A DNA stretch of 62,321 bases from Streptomyces lateritius (GTDB taxonomy: Bacteria > Actinomycetota > Actinomycetes > Streptomycetales > Streptomycetaceae), in assembly GCF_014649715.1 (NCBI RefSeq), contig NZ_BMTO01000016.1:1-62321 (forward strand), given 5' to 3'. Each line of letters starts with the position of its first letter. Positions within the stretch are counted from its first letter, which is position 1. Positions 33,527 to 42,094 of the stretch are shown here, piece after piece. The notes under the pieces are model-generated. The model was given only the letters and a program-made list of their open reading frames with translations, had not been told where the DNA came from and made no database searches. Made by a program: the position numbers and the translations under genes.

Positions 33527-34660
33527 TCAGTGAGCGGCGCGCGCGGGGTGCGCCGCGGGCGAGTAGCCGACGATCCGACGGCTGTTCAGGTCCGGTTCCA
33601 GGGAGGGGACGGGCGCCGCGGTCCATCTGCCCAGGCACATCTCCGCGGTGATGCCGGGGCCGAAGCCGGCGATGATGCCGCGGGCTCCCTCGGACAGTCC
33701 GCCCGCGTCGAAGAGTCTGCGCACCGCGTCCAGGACGACGGCGCTGGCGATGTTCCCGTACTCCGTCAGGGTGGCGCGGCTGAACCGGAAGGCCTCCGGC
33801 TCCACCTCCAGGAAGCGGCTGAGGTCGTCCAGGATGCGGGGCCCGCCGGCGTGGATGATGTAGAAGTCGAGGTCGCCGGCGTCCCAGCCGTGTGACCCCG
33901 CGATCTCGCGGAGCGCCGGGGCCAGCGGCTCCATGGTGGTCGGCACCCGCTTGTCGAGCAGGAAGTGGAAGCCGGTGGCCCGGACGCTGTAGGCGATCCA
34001 GTCCTCGGTGTCGGGGACCAGATGGGAGTTGTTGCGCTCCAGGGCGATGCCGGTGCCGCCCCTGCCCCGGACGACCGCGGAGGCCACCGCGTCACCGAAG
34101 AGGCCGTTGGAGAGCAGGGAGCCGACGCCGAGGTCGGTGGGCTGGTAGCAGAGGGAGCAGAACTCGCAGGCCACGATGAGGACGTTGGCGTCCGGGTACG
34201 CGACGCAGAAGTCGTGCGCCCGGTTGATGGCGGCCCCGCCGGCAGCGCAGCCCAGCTGGGCGATCGGCAGCTGCCGGGTGTGGCTCGGGAAGCCCATCGT
34301 GTTGATGAGCCAGGCGGTGAGCGACGGCATCATGAAGCCGGTGCACGACACGTAGACGATCATGTCGATGTCCGCGGGGCGCAGCCCGGCGTTGCCCAGG
34401 GCCTCCTCGACGACCTTCGGCACCCTGGCCTTCGCCTCGGTCTCGTAGAGCGCGTTGCGTTCTTCGAAGCCGGGGTGTCTCAACGTCTCCTCGATGGGCT
34501 GGACGATGTGCCGCTGGGTGACCCCGGTGTTCTCGATCAGCCGCAACGCCAAGGGCAGTTGGGGGTGATCGGCATGAAGGGAGCGGGCGAGGGCAAGCGT
34601 CTCCTCCCTCGTGATCACGTACTCGGGTACGGACACCGCGGGTTTGCACAGAGTGACCAC
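33527..34660 (-). CDS. rppA: Type III polyketide synthase, 1,3,6,8-tetrahydroxynaphthalene synthase
   Basis: RppA joins five malonyl-CoA units into tetrahydroxynaphthalene, which oxidises to flaviolin and feeds melanin-like pigments. The start is the GTG at 34660 (AAGGAG 8 nt upstream), giving 377 residues. With this numbering the triad is Cys138 (QLGCAAGG), His270 (IIHAGGP) and Asn303 (YGNIAS), and Cys106, Cys171 and Tyr224 also fall where I remember them in characterised RppA proteins. Divergent from a P450 gene, the usual partner. A short inverted repeat overlies the region just upstream of the start. Confidence 0.96.
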   Translation of the reverse strand: MVTLCKPAVSVPEYVITREETLALARSLHADHPQLPLALRLIENTGVTQRHIVQPIEETLRHPGFEERNALYETEAKARVPKVVEEALGNAGLRPADIDMIVYVSCTGFMMPSLTAWLINTMGFPSHTRQLPIAQLGCAAGGAAINRAHDFCVAYPDANVLIVACEFCSLCYQPTDLGVGSLLSNGLFGDAVASAVVRGRGGTGIALERNNSHLVPDTEDWIAYSVRATGFHFLLDKRVPTTMEPLAPALREIAGSHGWDAGDLDFYIIHAGGPRILDDLSRFLEVEPEAFRFSRATLTEYGNIASAVVLDAVRRLFDAGGLSEGARGIIAGFGPGITAEMCLGRWTAAPVPSLEPDLNSRRIVGYSPAAHPARAAH

Positions 34661-34681
34661 GACATGCGCTCCTTCGTTCTC

Positions 34682-34694
34682 GTTCACCGTGAAC
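34682..34694. promoter_or_regulatory. Inverted repeat upstream of rppA, candidate operator
   Basis: GTTCAC-C-GTGAAC is a perfect 6-bp-arm palindrome centred 28 nt before the rppA start codon, in the rppA/P450 divergent gap. A second palindrome, CCGGT-GA-ACCGG, lies at 34711-34722 and shares the GTGAAC core. Its role as an operator is inference. Confidence 0.4.
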
Positions 34695-34851
34695 TGCCGC
34701 CCACACTCACCCGGTGAACCGGAGCCCGCAACCGCGAGGGTCACGAAGGGCCTACGGAACGTCATGCCGACCGGGCCGCGGCCGTCCTCCGTTCAGGGGG
34801 CTGTGGGCGCTCGGCGTATCGGGGCCGCTCGCGTCCGGGAACAGCCCTCTC

Positions 34852-36105
34852 ATGACCTCCGAGACCACCTCCGCCCCAGACGTCCCGGCCGCCCCGGCGG
34901 CCCCGGACGCCCCACGGCCCGTGCGCACCTGGGCCGTCGACGACCTGCCCGCGCTGGAATTCGACCCTCTGCTGACCGAACTGCTCGCCGAAGAGCCGGT
35001 GGCCAGGATCCGGCTGCCCTTCGCCGCCGAGAACGAGGCCTGGCTGGTGACGCGGTACGAGGACGTCCGCGCCGTCACCTCCGATCCGCGATTCAGCCGA
35101 ACGGCCCTGCTCGATCGCATGGTCACCAAGATGACCGGCCACATGGTCGCCTCGAAGGCGGCCCTGAACTACGCCGATCCGCCGTACCACACGCAGCTGC
35201 GCAAGGCGGTGACCAAGACGTTCACGGGCCAGAACACCAAACGGCTGCGTCCGTTGGCGCAGGCGACCACGGACCGGCTGCTCGACGCGATGGAGGAGGC
35301 CGGCCGCCCCGCTGATCTGATGAGGCATCTGCACGGGCCGCTGCCGATGGCGGTCGTATGCGACCTGCTCGGCATCCCCGAGGAGGACCGCGCCGAGCTG
35401 GCCTCCTGGCCCGATCTCATCCTGTCCTCGGGCCCCGGACCGGAGAGCAGCAAGGCGGCCAAGGCCCAGATCCACGGCTACATCACCCGGTTGCTCGACC
35501 AGCGGCGCGCGGAGCCGCGCGACGACCTGGCCGGGGAGCTCGCCGAGTCCCTGGCCGGGGGCAGGATCAGCACCGACGAGGCCGTCTCGCTGGCCATGGC
35601 GATCCTGATCAGCGGTGCGCACGCGGTCCGCAACAACAGCGCCAACATGGTGTACCTGCTGCTCACCCGCCCGGATCTGACGGCTCGGCTGCGGGCCGAG
35701 CCGGAGCTCCTGCCGCAGGCGGTGGACGAGCTGCTGCGCTGGATCCCGCACCGCAACGGCGTGGGGCTGCCGCGGATCGCCACCGAGGACGTCGAGATCG
35801 GCGGCGTGCTGATCCGAGCGGGTGAGGCGGTGTACGCGTCCTACCTCGCGGCCAACCGTGACCCGTCGGTCTTCGAGGACCCGCACGAGGTCGACTTCGA
35901 CCGTACGGGCACGGGGCACGTCTCCTTCGGCCACGGGCCGCACCACTGCATGGGGGCGATGCTCACCCGGATGGAGTCCGAGGTGATGATCTCGACGCTG
36001 CTGCGGCGGTATCCGGAGCTGCGTCTGGCGGGCCGGCCCGAGGACGTGGTCTTCCAGTCGAAGGGCCTCATCCGCGGCCCGAGGGAGCTGGTCGTCACCT
36101 GGTGA
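34852..36105 (+). CDS. Cytochrome P450, CYP158-like (flaviolin/THN oxidation)
   Basis: 417 residues. The heme loop FGHGPHHCMG has the axial Cys366, the ExxR of the K-helix is E293-R296, and LPRIA, YASYLAANRDP and IRGP-E-LVVTW match the CYP158A group as I remember it, including the hallmark WIPHRNxVGL. CYP158 enzymes couple flaviolin oxidatively, which fits the adjacent rppA. The I-helix reads SGAHAV (254-259), so both the usual acid and alcohol residues are replaced (His257, Ala258); CYP158A2 also lacks the Thr. The ATG at 34852 is the plausible start. Confidence 0.93.
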   Translation: MTSETTSAPDVPAAPAAPDAPRPVRTWAVDDLPALEFDPLLTELLAEEPVARIRLPFAAENEAWLVTRYEDVRAVTSDPRFSRTALLDRMVTKMTGHMVASKAALNYADPPYHTQLRKAVTKTFTGQNTKRLRPLAQATTDRLLDAMEEAGRPADLMRHLHGPLPMAVVCDLLGIPEEDRAELASWPDLILSSGPGPESSKAAKAQIHGYITRLLDQRRAEPRDDLAGELAESLAGGRISTDEAVSLAMAILISGAHAVRNNSANMVYLLLTRPDLTARLRAEPELLPQAVDELLRWIPHRNGVGLPRIATEDVEIGGVLIRAGEAVYASYLAANRDPSVFEDPHEVDFDRTGTGHVSFGHGPHHCMGAMLTRMESEVMISTLLRRYPELRLAGRPEDVVFQSKGLIRGPRELVVTW

Positions 36106-36121
36106 CGCCAGGACGCGGACG

Positions 36122-36170
36122 GGAGCCCGCCGCGCGGACCGGGTCGAACACGGTCCACGCGGCGGGCTCC
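36122..36170. terminator. Strong terminator after the P450 gene
   Basis: A stem of 13 + 6 bp with a single mismatch (36122-36141 with 36151-36170) starts 17 nt after the P450 stop. It can also stop leftward transcription coming through ribF. The rest of the gap to 36384 shows nothing else I can support. Confidence 0.8.
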
Positions 36171-36383
36171 GCCGTTCGGGGGCCGGGCGGCCGGTTCCCC
36201 TACTCCTGGGCCGTGTCCGGAACGTAGCGCCGTCTGCCCGCAGGGCAGGGCCCGCGGCGTCCGGTGCGTGCGATCGCGAGGCGGAGGATCACCCTCGTAC
36301 CGGGCGTACTCGGGTGATCCCGACAACGCGGCGAGCGTGCGTGCCAGGCGTCGCGGGCCAGGCGGGACGTTACGGAACCCGGC

Positions 36384-37340
36384 CTAGTGCGTCCGGTCGT
36401 ACGCCTCGGTCAGCTCGCGGCAGCGCTTGACGTCTCCGGCCATCGCCTCGAGAAGGTCGTCCAGGGTGGCGAACTTCAGCATCCCGCGGACGTAAGCCAG
36501 GAAGTCGACGGCGACGTGCAGGCCATACAGGTCGAGCCCCTCGCGGTCGATCGCGTACGCCTCGACCGTCCGCTCCGTGCCGTCGAACTGCGGGTTCGTG
36601 CCGACCGAGATCGCGGCGGGCATCCGCTCGCCCGCGGCGGTCAGCCACCCCGCGTACACGCCGTCGGCCGGGACGGCGGTGTGCGGCAGCGTCTCGACGT
36701 TGGCCGTCGGGAAGCCGAGCTCACGACCGCGCTGGGCCCCGCGGACCACGATCCCCTCGACGCGGTGCGGCCGGCCGAGGATCTCGGCGGCGCCCTCCAT
36801 GTCGCCCTCGGCGACCAGTCGGCGGGTGAGCGTGGAGGAGAAGGGCTCGCCGCCGCCGGCCGTACCGCTCACGTAGAGGTCGACGACCTCGACCTCGTAG
36901 TCGTAGGTGGCGCCGAGCTCCGCCAGGAAGTCGACATTGCCGGCAGCCCGGTGTCCGAAGCGGAAGTTGGGGCCCTCGATGACGACCTTGGCGTGCAGCT
37001 TGTCGACGAGCACCTTCACGATGAAGTCCGCCGGGGAGAGCTGCGAGAACTCGGCCGTGAACGGCAGCACGAGCACCGCGTCCACGCCCAGCTCCGCCAT
37101 CAGCTCCGCGCGGCGGTGGTGCGGGGCGAGCAGCGGCGGGTGGCTGCCGGGGCGCACGACCTCGGAGGGGTGCGGGTCGAAGGTGACCACGACCGTGGGA
37201 ACGCCCAGCTCGCGGGCGCGCTCCACCGCCCGTCCGATGATCAGTTGGTGCCCGCGGTGCACACCGTCGTAGGAGCCGATGGTGACAACACTGCGCCCCC
37301 AGTCCTGGGGGATGTCCTCCAAGCCACGCCAGCGCTGCAC
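36384..37340 (-). CDS. ribF: Bifunctional riboflavin kinase / FAD synthetase
   Basis: 318 residues. The N-terminal nucleotidyltransferase domain has the TIGSYDGVHRGHQ motif (about 21-33) and HHRRAELMAELGVD. The C-terminal flavokinase domain has GRELGFPTANVE (about 212-223) and a VGTNPQFDGTERTVEAYAID block. It makes FMN and FAD from riboflavin. No FMN riboswitch is evident upstream; the start is only 40 nt from the stop of the giant STAND gene, so read-through from that gene is possible. Confidence 0.95.
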   Translation of the reverse strand: MQRWRGLEDIPQDWGRSVVTIGSYDGVHRGHQLIIGRAVERARELGVPTVVVTFDPHPSEVVRPGSHPPLLAPHHRRAELMAELGVDAVLVLPFTAEFSQLSPADFIVKVLVDKLHAKVVIEGPNFRFGHRAAGNVDFLAELGATYDYEVEVVDLYVSGTAGGGEPFSSTLTRRLVAEGDMEGAAEILGRPHRVEGIVVRGAQRGRELGFPTANVETLPHTAVPADGVYAGWLTAAGERMPAAISVGTNPQFDGTERTVEAYAIDREGLDLYGLHVAVDFLAYVRGMLKFATLDDLLEAMAGDVKRCRELTEAYDRTH

Positions 37341-37379
37341 TGTGACCGCTCCTCGTCCGCCTGTACGTCCGTCGCCTGA

Positions 37380-40300
37380 TTACGCAGGTCTAAGACTGCC
37401 ATGCTCACGCCGCTCGGTTCGCATCGGCATGGAACTCACGAGAGCCCGGAGGGTACGGAGCGTGCTCGGACCGACGACGACGGCCCATTCGTCCGGATCG
37501 GCATCGAGCCAGCCGGTCAGCTGCGCGGCGAATGCGGGGAGTTCGCGTGCGAGGTCGACGAGCCGCCGGTCGAGGCAGGTCGCGCCCTCCGGGGTGCGGA
37601 CGAGGAGGAGTCCGGCGCGCAGGACGATCTCCCGGGTGCGCACCTCGGGGCGCCGCTCGCAGTCGCGGGCGGCGGCCCGCAGCAGGGCGTCGGGGACGGA
37701 CAGGTCACGCCGTTCATCGCTTCCGTCCCGCCCGCCGTCCTGTCCGTCCTGTCCGTCTCGCTCGTACGTGAGGAGTACGTCGAGCAGTTCGCCGCGCAGG
37801 TACCGGGAGGCGCCCGTGCCGGGCGCCGCGAGGACGGGGGCGAGCGAGCCGCGGACCTGTGCGGGGCCGCCGTGGATGAGGGCGGTGACCAGGGGGAAGA
37901 GAACGGCCCGTGCGGCCGGGCCCTCCTCGAGACGGCGGTCGACGTAGGCGGCGGCGTGTCCCGCGCCCTCGGGGTGGCGGTCGACGTACGCGCGGACGAG
38001 GGCGGCGGCCCGGCGGGCGAGGGCGGGGGTGGTGACCTCGGCGACTGCCCGCAGGATGTCGCCCGCCTCCTCCCCCGGCCGGCCGAGCAGGCGGGTCCGG
38101 AAGGCGGCCAGCACCGGTTCGGGGTGGTCGGCGAGGGCGGCGGCGAGGGCGCTCACGGGCACTCGGGGATCGGCGAGATGCTCGGGGCGGGTGAGGGGGT
38201 CGCCCAGGAGGAGGGCGAGGGCGGGGCCGTGCAGCGCGGTGTCGTCGGGGCGGGCGAGCAGGGCGAGGGCGGCGTAGCGCAGGAGGGCGCGGTCGGAGCC
38301 GGTCGTCGCGTGCCGGGCGACCATGCCTCCGTAGGTGGCCGCGGCGGCCCGGCGCTCGGGCCGGCCGTCGTCGTGCGCCCAGCGGTCCACGGCCCGGCAC
38401 ATGGCGGACGGCTCGTCCTCGGCGAGGGCGCCGAGCAGTCCGTCGGCGAGCGGATGGGTGGTGGCGACGAGCGCTTCGCACAGGTCGTCGACGGCCAGAT
38501 TCCGATGTGTGTGCAGCAGCGCCTGCGCGGCGGTGGCGACGGTCGCGTGGGGCGCGGCGGCGAGAGGCCGGTCGTCGGCGAACCAGCGGCAGAGCAGCGG
38601 CTGTACGCCTCGGGGCTCGGCGACGAGTCGGGCGGCGACGGCGTCGAGGAAACGGGGTGTGGCGTGTGCGGGGACCAGCCGCCGCAGCAGGTCGAACCGC
38701 TCGTCCTCGCCGATTCGGAGGGCCTCCCAGAACGGGGGCCCGAAGGGCGCGAACGCGTCCCCGTCCCCCGTGGGGGGCACGGCGGCGACGCGGTCGGCGA
38801 GGCGACGCAGAACGGGAAGGTGGGCCCGCGGCTCGGAAACCCGCAGCAGCGTCTCGGCGAGCAGGTGCCCACCCCACCATGCCCCGTCCGTGTCACCGAG
38901 CCCGCTTTCGGCAAGCCGCCCGAGCGCGTCGACCATCCCCTCGAGCCGTGGCGCGAGAGCCGCGGGCCCCCGCTCCCGCCCCAGAAGCAGCAGCGCTTGG
39001 AGCACCGGCCCCATCCGATGCCGCGGCACCGGCAGGGCCGGCGGGGCCTCGGCATCGGAGCCGCCCGCCGCAGGGCGTGGGTTCCCGTCGCCGGACCGGC
39101 CCGGGGCGGCCCGCCGGGACTCCTGCCCGTAGCGGGGCGGTGCGGAGTCGAGACCGCCGGGCACGGGATCGCGGACCGAGCCCAGCCCGCCAGGGGCGGC
39201 GCCTCTCGGCTCCGGCAGCGGGCGGGGTGCGGTCCCATGGGGGATCAAGGTGCGCAGGGCCTCGTCGACGTCCAGGTGGGCGGCCTGGAGCCAGTCGGAC
39301 AGTTCCTCGTGGGCGAAGCGGTAACCGGAGCCGGCGGGGACGAGGAGGCCCTCGGTCAGGGCGGCGGAGGCCCAGCCCGTCCTCCAGGGGAAGATCTCCT
39401 CGAAGGACTCGCGGTCCAGTTCGCCCTGGCCGGGGCCGAGGCAGCGGCGGGCGGCCTCGTGGACCTGGCCCGCGACGCGGGCCGCGAGTCGGCGGACGGC
39501 GGTGCCCCGGGCAAGGGGGCGGGAGCCGGCGGCGATCCGTACCGCGACCCGCAGGCACATCAGATCGACGTAGGCCTGGAAGATCTCCTCCCGGCAGGGG
39601 CGGCCGGGCACCTGTCCGGGCAGCGCCTCCCGGACCTCCGCCAGCAGCCGCAGCGCGAGCGGGTGCCGGGCGTCGGCGTCCGCCAGATCGGCGGCGGTGA
39701 GGCCGTACCGCTCGCGCGCCACCCGCGCCTCGTGCTCGGAGAGTTCCCCGAGCACGACCTCCGCACCGCGGTGCAGCGCGGCCCGGCTGTACAGCGGGGC
39801 CGCCTGCTCCCAGTGCTCCGGACGGCAGCCCAGCACGAGGCGGACGCCGTGGGTCCCCAGCCAGCGCTCGGTCCCCTGCGTCCATGCGGCGAGCCGGTGG
39901 GCGAGCCGCGGAGGCATCTCCTCCGGGCCGTCCAGGATCACGAGCAGCGGGCGGCCCGCCGCACGGGCGAGCGCCGCGGCCCGTTCCGGCGTGGCGGCAG
40001 TGACGTCACCGCAGGCTCCTGAGGCGGCGACGATCCGGCCGGCCTGGCCGAGGGCGCGGCCCACGGCGTCGGCGACCGAGGCATCCTCCGCCCGGAGATC
40101 GGCGCCGCGCAGCCAGACCGTGGGAGCCGGGGCGGAGCCGAGGGCGCGGCGGGCGCAGTGCGCGGCAAGCGCGGTGGTACGGCCGGTGCCGGGCGCGCCG
40201 ACGAGCGCCAGGACCCTGGCCTCACCGGCGGCGAACGCGGAGAACTCCCGTACGACCGCGTTCCGTTCGACGGGGTCGGCCCACGCGCGCGGAGCGCCGG

Positions 40301-40994
40301 CCGACCCGGTGGACGTGGCCGTCAGCTCCAGCACGCCCGCCAGGTTGAGATCGGGCCCGTAGCAGGGAACGGTGGCGGCGCTGCGTCGCAGCAGAGCTTC
40401 CAGCGCGCCGACCGACGCCAGGGGCACCGCGTATCCGGCGGCGTGGCGCGCGCCTCGCAGCGCGGTGCCGAGAACGGCGACCACGGCTCCGGTGGCGGGG
40501 TCCACGACGGGCCCGCCCGCCGCCTGCCCGCCGAGCCGCAGCGCCTCGGCCCCTTCGGTGCCGATGGCCAGCTCCAGGGCGTCGCCGATCGGGTGGAGAC
40601 CGTCGACGGCGATGTACGTGACGGCCGCGGGGCCCAGGACCCGCGCCTCCCGCCAGCCGTGCGCGGCGATCCGTACGTATGTGCCCGGCTCGATCTCCGT
40701 CCGGGCCGTGATCGGCAGCGGACGCGCGCCGAGCCCCTCGGTCCGTACGAGGGCGAGACCGGCCTCGGGCAGGGCGGTGACGGCGTCGGCCCCCGTGCGA
40801 CAGCAGGCTCCGCCGGAGGCGGAGCCGGGGCCGTACGGGTCGGCCAAGGCGTGCAGGACGAGGCTCGCGAGCCCGTCGACGGCCTCGTGGCTGGTGACGA
40901 CCGTCCCCCGGTCGTCGGCGACGAACCCCGTTCCGCGCGGTCGGCCCGCCGGATCGCAGATCCGTACCAGCGTTCCCAGGTCACCGCATGCCAT
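37380..40994 (-). CDS. Trypsin-fold / STAND NTPase multidomain protein with degenerate catalytic motifs
   Basis: 1204 residues. Residues ~1-200 have a trypsin-like (HtrA-type) fold: GTGFVADDRGTVVTSHEAVDG places the catalytic His at 36. The Asp position reads A-G79-LALV, and the GDSGGP motif reads QAAGGP, so Ser is Ala159. Residues ~240-460 form a STAND/NACHT-like P-loop: Walker A GAPGTGRTT with Arg272 instead of Lys, Walker B LLVILDGPEE, and CRPEHW at 390. A large helical C-terminus follows (~470-1204) with a Pro/Gly/Arg linker near 660-700. A pseudoprotease sensor or defence-type switch is inference. No Shine-Dalgarno precedes the ATG. Confidence 0.85.
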   Translation of the reverse strand: MACGDLGTLVRICDPAGRPRGTGFVADDRGTVVTSHEAVDGLASLVLHALADPYGPGSASGGACCRTGADAVTALPEAGLALVRTEGLGARPLPITARTEIEPGTYVRIAAHGWREARVLGPAAVTYIAVDGLHPIGDALELAIGTEGAEALRLGGQAAGGPVVDPATGAVVAVLGTALRGARHAAGYAVPLASVGALEALLRRSAATVPCYGPDLNLAGVLELTATSTGSAGAPRAWADPVERNAVVREFSAFAAGEARVLALVGAPGTGRTTALAAHCARRALGSAPAPTVWLRGADLRAEDASVADAVGRALGQAGRIVAASGACGDVTAATPERAAALARAAGRPLLVILDGPEEMPPRLAHRLAAWTQGTERWLGTHGVRLVLGCRPEHWEQAAPLYSRAALHRGAEVVLGELSEHEARVARERYGLTAADLADADARHPLALRLLAEVREALPGQVPGRPCREEIFQAYVDLMCLRVAVRIAAGSRPLARGTAVRRLAARVAGQVHEAARRCLGPGQGELDRESFEEIFPWRTGWASAALTEGLLVPAGSGYRFAHEELSDWLQAAHLDVDEALRTLIPHGTAPRPLPEPRGAAPGGLGSVRDPVPGGLDSAPPRYGQESRRAAPGRSGDGNPRPAAGGSDAEAPPALPVPRHRMGPVLQALLLLGRERGPAALAPRLEGMVDALGRLAESGLGDTDGAWWGGHLLAETLLRVSEPRAHLPVLRRLADRVAAVPPTGDGDAFAPFGPPFWEALRIGEDERFDLLRRLVPAHATPRFLDAVAARLVAEPRGVQPLLCRWFADDRPLAAAPHATVATAAQALLHTHRNLAVDDLCEALVATTHPLADGLLGALAEDEPSAMCRAVDRWAHDDGRPERRAAAATYGGMVARHATTGSDRALLRYAALALLARPDDTALHGPALALLLGDPLTRPEHLADPRVPVSALAAALADHPEPVLAAFRTRLLGRPGEEAGDILRAVAEVTTPALARRAAALVRAYVDRHPEGAGHAAAYVDRRLEEGPAARAVLFPLVTALIHGGPAQVRGSLAPVLAAPGTGASRYLRGELLDVLLTYERDGQDGQDGGRDGSDERRDLSVPDALLRAAARDCERRPEVRTREIVLRAGLLLVRTPEGATCLDRRLVDLARELPAFAAQLTGWLDADPDEWAVVVGPSTLRTLRALVSSMPMRTERREHGSLRPA

Positions 40995-41001
40995 GGTGTC
41001 G

Positions 41002-41024
41002 ACGTTAGGTCGGCGGTGATCACC
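41002..41024 (-). promoter_or_regulatory. Candidate leaderless promoter and palindrome before the STAND gene
   Basis: On the minus strand TAACGT (41007-41002) ends 7 nt before the ATG, the geometry of a leaderless actinobacterial start; the absence of a Shine-Dalgarno agrees. A perfect palindrome, GGTGATCACC (41015-41024), lies in the spacer and might be an operator. The -35 region is poor. Confidence 0.4.
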
Positions 41025-41140
41025 CCGAGAACCACACCTGGCCAACGCGCCCCCGCGCGCTCCCCGTTTCACTCCGAGCGCCGGCCCGAAGGAGTGATGG
41101 AACGGAGCTGGGCGGACAGACAGTGCCCGGAGGGGGACCG

Positions 41141-41170
41141 TGGAGCGGGCACGCGCGCGTGCCCGCTCCA
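41141..41170 (-). terminator. truB operon terminator (30-bp perfect palindrome)
   Basis: The 30 bases form a perfect palindrome that can fold as a 13-bp stem with a GCGC loop. It lies 24 nt beyond the truB stop and ends the leftward infB-to-truB block. Confidence 0.8.
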
Positions 41171-41194
41171 CCACACCATCCCCGAGAACCGGCC

Positions 41195-42094
41195 TCAGCC
41201 GAAGACGGCCAGGCTCTTGGCCTTGCCCCTCTGGTCCTCCACGAGCGCGAGAAGGCGCCCCTCCGGTCCGAAGACGGCCACCGGCCCGGCCGGGTACGAC
41301 GGCATCTCCAGGCGGACGCCGTTGAGGAGCAGCTTGGCCCGCTTCTCGTCGACGTCCCAGCGGGGGAACGCCGCCGCGGCCGCGTCGGCGACCGGCATGA
41401 CCGTGAGCTCCTCCTGGAGCTGGTCCAGGGTCCGGGCGGAGTCCAGCTTGTAGGGGCCGACCCGGGTGCGGCGCAGCGCGGTCAGATGACCGCCCACGCC
41501 GAGTCCGGCGCCGAGGTCCCGGGCGAGCGCCCGGATGTACGTACCGGAGGAGCAGACGACCGAGACGACGAGGTCGACGACCGCCGTGCCGTCCTCGGCG
41601 ACCGCTTCCCGCACGTCGTACACCTGGAAGGACGAGACCGTCACCGGACGGGCCGGGATCTCGAACTCCTCGCCGCCGCGCACCCGTGCGTACGAACGCT
41701 TGCCGTCGATCTTGATGGCGGAGACCTTCGACGGCACCTGCATGATGGCGCCGGTCAGCTCCGCCACGCCCGCGTCGATACCCTCGCGGGTCACCTTGGA
41801 GGCGTCCACGGAGGCGGTGATCTCACCCTCGGCGTCGTCGGTGATCGTCGTCTGCCCGAGCCGGATCGTGCCGAGGTACTCCTTCTCGGTCAGCGCGAGG
41901 TGACCGAGCAGCTTGGTCGCCCGCTCCACGCCGAGGACGAGGACGCCGGTGGCCATGGGGTCGAGCGTGCCGGCGTGGCCGACGCGCCGGGTCCTGGCGA
42001 TCCCGCGCATCTTGGCCACGACGTCGTGCGAAGTGAAGCCCGACGGCTTGTCGACGACGACAAGCCCGTCGGGCGTCTTTCCTGCGTTGCTCAT
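41195..42094 (-). CDS. truB: tRNA pseudouridine-55 synthase
   Basis: 299 residues. The catalytic block HAGTLDPMATGVL carries the active-site Asp near residue 45. KPSGFTSHDVVAKMR precedes it, and a C-terminal PUA-like domain runs from ~220. TruB forms pseudouridine 55 in the T-loop of tRNA. Its start overlaps the rbfA stop (ATGA), so the two are translationally coupled. Confidence 0.96.
   Translation of the reverse strand: MSNAGKTPDGLVVVDKPSGFTSHDVVAKMRGIARTRRVGHAGTLDPMATGVLVLGVERATKLLGHLALTEKEYLGTIRLGQTTITDDAEGEITASVDASKVTREGIDAGVAELTGAIMQVPSKVSAIKIDGKRSYARVRGGEEFEIPARPVTVSSFQVYDVREAVAEDGTAVVDLVVSVVCSSGTYIRALARDLGAGLGVGGHLTALRRTRVGPYKLDSARTLDQLQEELTVMPVADAAAAAFPRWDVDEKRAKLLLNGVRLEMPSYPAGPVAVFGPEGRLLALVEDQRGKAKSLAVFG

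Noticed and set aside
41141..41170. 30-bp perfect palindrome considered as an attachment or recombination site
   Set aside because: Its position 24 nt after truB and hairpin-forming ability fit a terminator; no integrase or repeat partner is nearby.
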